Source: JAKAWQ01 sp963840545 (GTDB lineage: Bacteria; Pseudomonadota; Alphaproteobacteria; Acetobacterales; Acetobacteraceae). From it: a stretch of 64,000 nucleotides of DNA. Below the pieces are notes generated by a model, which saw only the letters and a program-made list of their open reading frames with translations, did not search any database and was not told the DNA's origin. The DNA is taken from the NCBI GenBank assembly GCA_963840545.1, contig CAWIZE010000012.1, positions 62,001-126,000 on the forward strand, given 5' to 3'. This document shows positions 62,510-64,000 of the stretch, piece after piece; the stretch's first letter is position 1, and every line of letters starts with the position of its first letter. Made by a program: the position numbers and the translations under genes.

Positions 62510-63217
62510 ATGTCGGCAATGCGGAGCGCGGGGTTTGCGGTCGGGTTTACGGTTCCCGGATGGACGGCGCGGCAGCCTCCGCCGCGAAGCCCGATGGAGG
62601 GGCTCTATTGCCGCCTCGAGCCGCTCGCGGCGGACCGCCACGCCGATGCCCTCTACGCGGCCTTTGCGGACGCGCCGGAGAACTGGACCTATCTCCCGCA
62701 GGACCTGCCGGCGGATTCCTCCGCCTATCGCGCCTGGGTGGAAACCGTCGCCCAAGGGGGCGATCCCCTCTTCCACGCGCTGATCGACAAGCACAGCTTC
62801 CGCCCGGCCGGAATCGCCGCGCTGATGCGCATCGATAGGGCGAACGGCGTGATCGAGGTCGGCAACATCAACTACGCGCCGGCGCTGAAGCGAAGCCGGG
62901 CGGCCACCGAGGCGATCTTCCTCCTCGCCCGCCGCGTCTTCGAGGAGCTCGGCTATCGCCGGTTCGAGTGGAAATGCGACAGCCTCAACGCGGCGTCCCG
63001 CCGGGCCGCGCTCCGCTACGGGTTCACCTTCGAAGGCATCTTCCGCCAGGCGCTCGTGTACAAGGGCCGCAACCGCGACACCGCCTGGTTCTCGATCGTC
63101 GATCGCGAATGGGCGCGGCTCCGCGAGGGCTACGCACGCTGGCTCGATCCGGCCAATTTCGACGGCGAGGGCCGGCAGCGCCTGAGCCTCGGGGCGTTGT
63201 TTGGTGGCGATGGCTGA
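62510..63217 (+). CDS. GNAT-family N-acetyltransferase (RimJ/RimL type)
   Basis: 235 residues. 'MEGLYCRLEPLAADRHADAL' begins the domain and 'RRVFEELGYRRFEWKCDSLN' with 'AASRRAALRYGFTFEGIFRQ' is the acetyl-CoA binding and C-terminal part seen in RimJ/RimL-like acetyltransferases. The start could be ATG 62510 (GAGG just upstream) or ATG 62519; sequence further left is not protein-like. The 3' end overlaps the ABC ATPase gene by 8 bp. The acetylated target is unknown. Confidence 0.85.
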   Translation: MSAMRSAGFAVGFTVPGWTARQPPPRSPMEGLYCRLEPLAADRHADALYAAFADAPENWTYLPQDLPADSSAYRAWVETVAQGGDPLFHALIDKHSFRPAGIAALMRIDRANGVIEVGNINYAPALKRSRAATEAIFLLARRVFEELGYRRFEWKCDSLNAASRRAALRYGFTFEGIFRQALVYKGRNRDTAWFSIVDREWARLREGYARWLDPANFDGEGRQRLSLGALFGGDG

Positions 63218-63974
63218 GCCGCCCCTGCTCTCGGTCCGCGGCCTCACGCGGAGCTTCTATGGCGTCCGCGCGCTGGCCGGGGTCGATTTCGACGTCGCCC
63301 CCGGCACCATCACGGCGCTCATCGGTCCGAACGGCGCCGGCAAGACGACGGCATTCCAGTGCATCAGCGGCGTGGTGCCGCCCGAGGGCGGGCAGGTCCT
63401 GCTTGCCGGGCAGGATATCACGGGCTGGTCCCCGGAGCGGATCAGCCGCGCCGGGCTGGTGCGCACCTTCCAGATCGCGCGCGGAATCCCGCGCCTCTCG
63501 GTCCTCGAAAACCTGCTGCTCTATGCCAACGAGCAACCAGGCGAAGCGATGTGGACGGCACTCGTCGGCGGCGGGCGGGCCGCGGCGCGGCGCGCCCGCG
63601 CGCGCGCCGTGGCGATCGCGCGGCGGCTCGATCTCATCGCGGTCGCGAACCAGCCCGCCGGCGCGCTCTCGGGCGGGCAGAAGAAGCTGCTCGAGATCGG
63701 ACGCGCGCTGATGGCCGAACCCCGGCTCGTCCTGCTCGACGAGCCGATCGCCGGCGTCAACCCGACGCTGGCCGAGCGCATCGCCACGCACCTCGAGAGC
63801 CTGCGCGCCGAAGGGATCACCTTCCTCGTCATCGAGCACCACATGGACATGATCGCCCGGCTCTGCGACCCGGTGATCGTGATGGCGGAGGGCCGCACGC
63901 TGCGCACGGGGCGCTTCTCCGAGATCGCGGACGACGAAGCGGTGCAGCTCGCCTATCTCGGCACCCGAGTGTGA
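63210..63974 (+). CDS. Branched-chain amino acid-type ABC transporter ATP-binding protein (LivG-like)
   Basis: 254 residues. Walker A 'GPNGAGKTT', Q-loop 'RTFQIARGIPRLSVLENLLL', signature 'LSGGQKKLLEIGRALM', Walker B 'LVLLDEPIAGVNPTL' and H-loop 'LVIEHHMDMI'; the C-terminal 'GRFSEIADDEAVQLAYLG' is typical of LivG/UrtD. ATG 63210 is preceded by a possible GTG at 63204. Directly followed by a LivF-type gene. The permease and binding protein lie outside the window, so the substrate (amino acid, amide, urea or a phosphonate) is unknown. Confidence 0.9.
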   Translation: MAEPPLLSVRGLTRSFYGVRALAGVDFDVAPGTITALIGPNGAGKTTAFQCISGVVPPEGGQVLLAGQDITGWSPERISRAGLVRTFQIARGIPRLSVLENLLLYANEQPGEAMWTALVGGGRAAARRARARAVAIARRLDLIAVANQPAGALSGGQKKLLEIGRALMAEPRLVLLDEPIAGVNPTLAERIATHLESLRAEGITFLVIEHHMDMIARLCDPVIVMAEGRTLRTGRFSEIADDEAVQLAYLGTRV

Positions 63975-64000
63975 TGCTGCTCGCGGCCGAGGGCCTAGTG
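63974..64000 (+). CDS. ABC transporter ATP-binding protein (LivF-like), N-terminal 9 residues only
   Basis: The ATG at 63974 overlaps the preceding stop codon (TGATG) and reads MLLAAEGLV before the window ends. This matches the usual first residues of LivF-type ATPases, which normally follow LivG. Based on position and nine residues only. Confidence 0.6.

Overview
The window is a GC-rich, densely packed chromosomal stretch of an alphaproteobacterium, most likely from Rhodospirillales (Acetobacteraceae-like). The evidence is the set of conserved blocks: a COQ9-type protein beside the rod-shape operon, aroE-coaE-dnaQ, uvrC-pgsA-moaD-moaE, and bamD-recN-ligA, plus the codon bias. The genus assignment is an inference from gene content, not from any search.

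Layout. 1-6044: tail of a COQ9-family gene, then mreB-mreC-mreD-mrdA-rodA, the elongasome operon. 6165-8350: aroE, coaE, dnaQ. 8368-10890: a hybrid histidine kinase with two receiver domains, interrupted by two mutually compensating frameshifts. 11155-14902: an IS630-type transposase head, then minus-strand MFS and EamA transporters and a quinone-oxidoreductase-like enzyme. 14987-15428: a possible broken small gene. 15736-19572: uvrC, pgsA, a lipoprotein, moaD, moaE. 19646-26903: NhaA antiporter, an SMP-30 lactonase-like protein, a REC-PAS-GGDEF-EAL protein, a LysR regulator, a small conserved protein and a trans-aconitate methyltransferase. 27084-29999: one 971-residue protein that carries in a row the three components of an HcnABC/opine-oxidase-type flavoenzyme. 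30027-34665: bamD, recN and a frameshifted ligA.

34673-39136 is a catabolic island: a two-subunit UxaA/sulfolactate-lyase-type enzyme, a divergent (frameshifted) GntR regulator with a palindromic operator candidate, and a CoA-transferase plus HMG-CoA-lyase-family pair. 39593-43895 encodes an RND efflux adaptor and pump. 44085-47421 holds an orphan form II CoxL-like molybdoenzyme and a glycosyltransferase. 48182-50487 is galU plus a phosphomannomutase/phosphoglucomutase, which supply sugar nucleotides for surface polysaccharide.

50858-52392 holds decayed IS4- and IS5-family transposases. They lie just before a carbon-phosphorus lyase locus: a DUF1045 protein, phnF (minus), then overlapping phnG-H-I-J-K-L-M-N and a hexapeptide acetyltransferase, 54072-61123. 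No phnCDE transporter is present. After a minus-strand MFS gene come a GNAT acetyltransferase and the start of a LivG/LivF-type ABC transporter, which runs off the right edge.

Otherwise intact-looking genes (the kinase, ligA, gntR) are broken by single-base indels, including essential ligA. Base-calling errors should therefore be excluded before calling them pseudogenes. I saw no tRNA, rRNA or CRISPR array.
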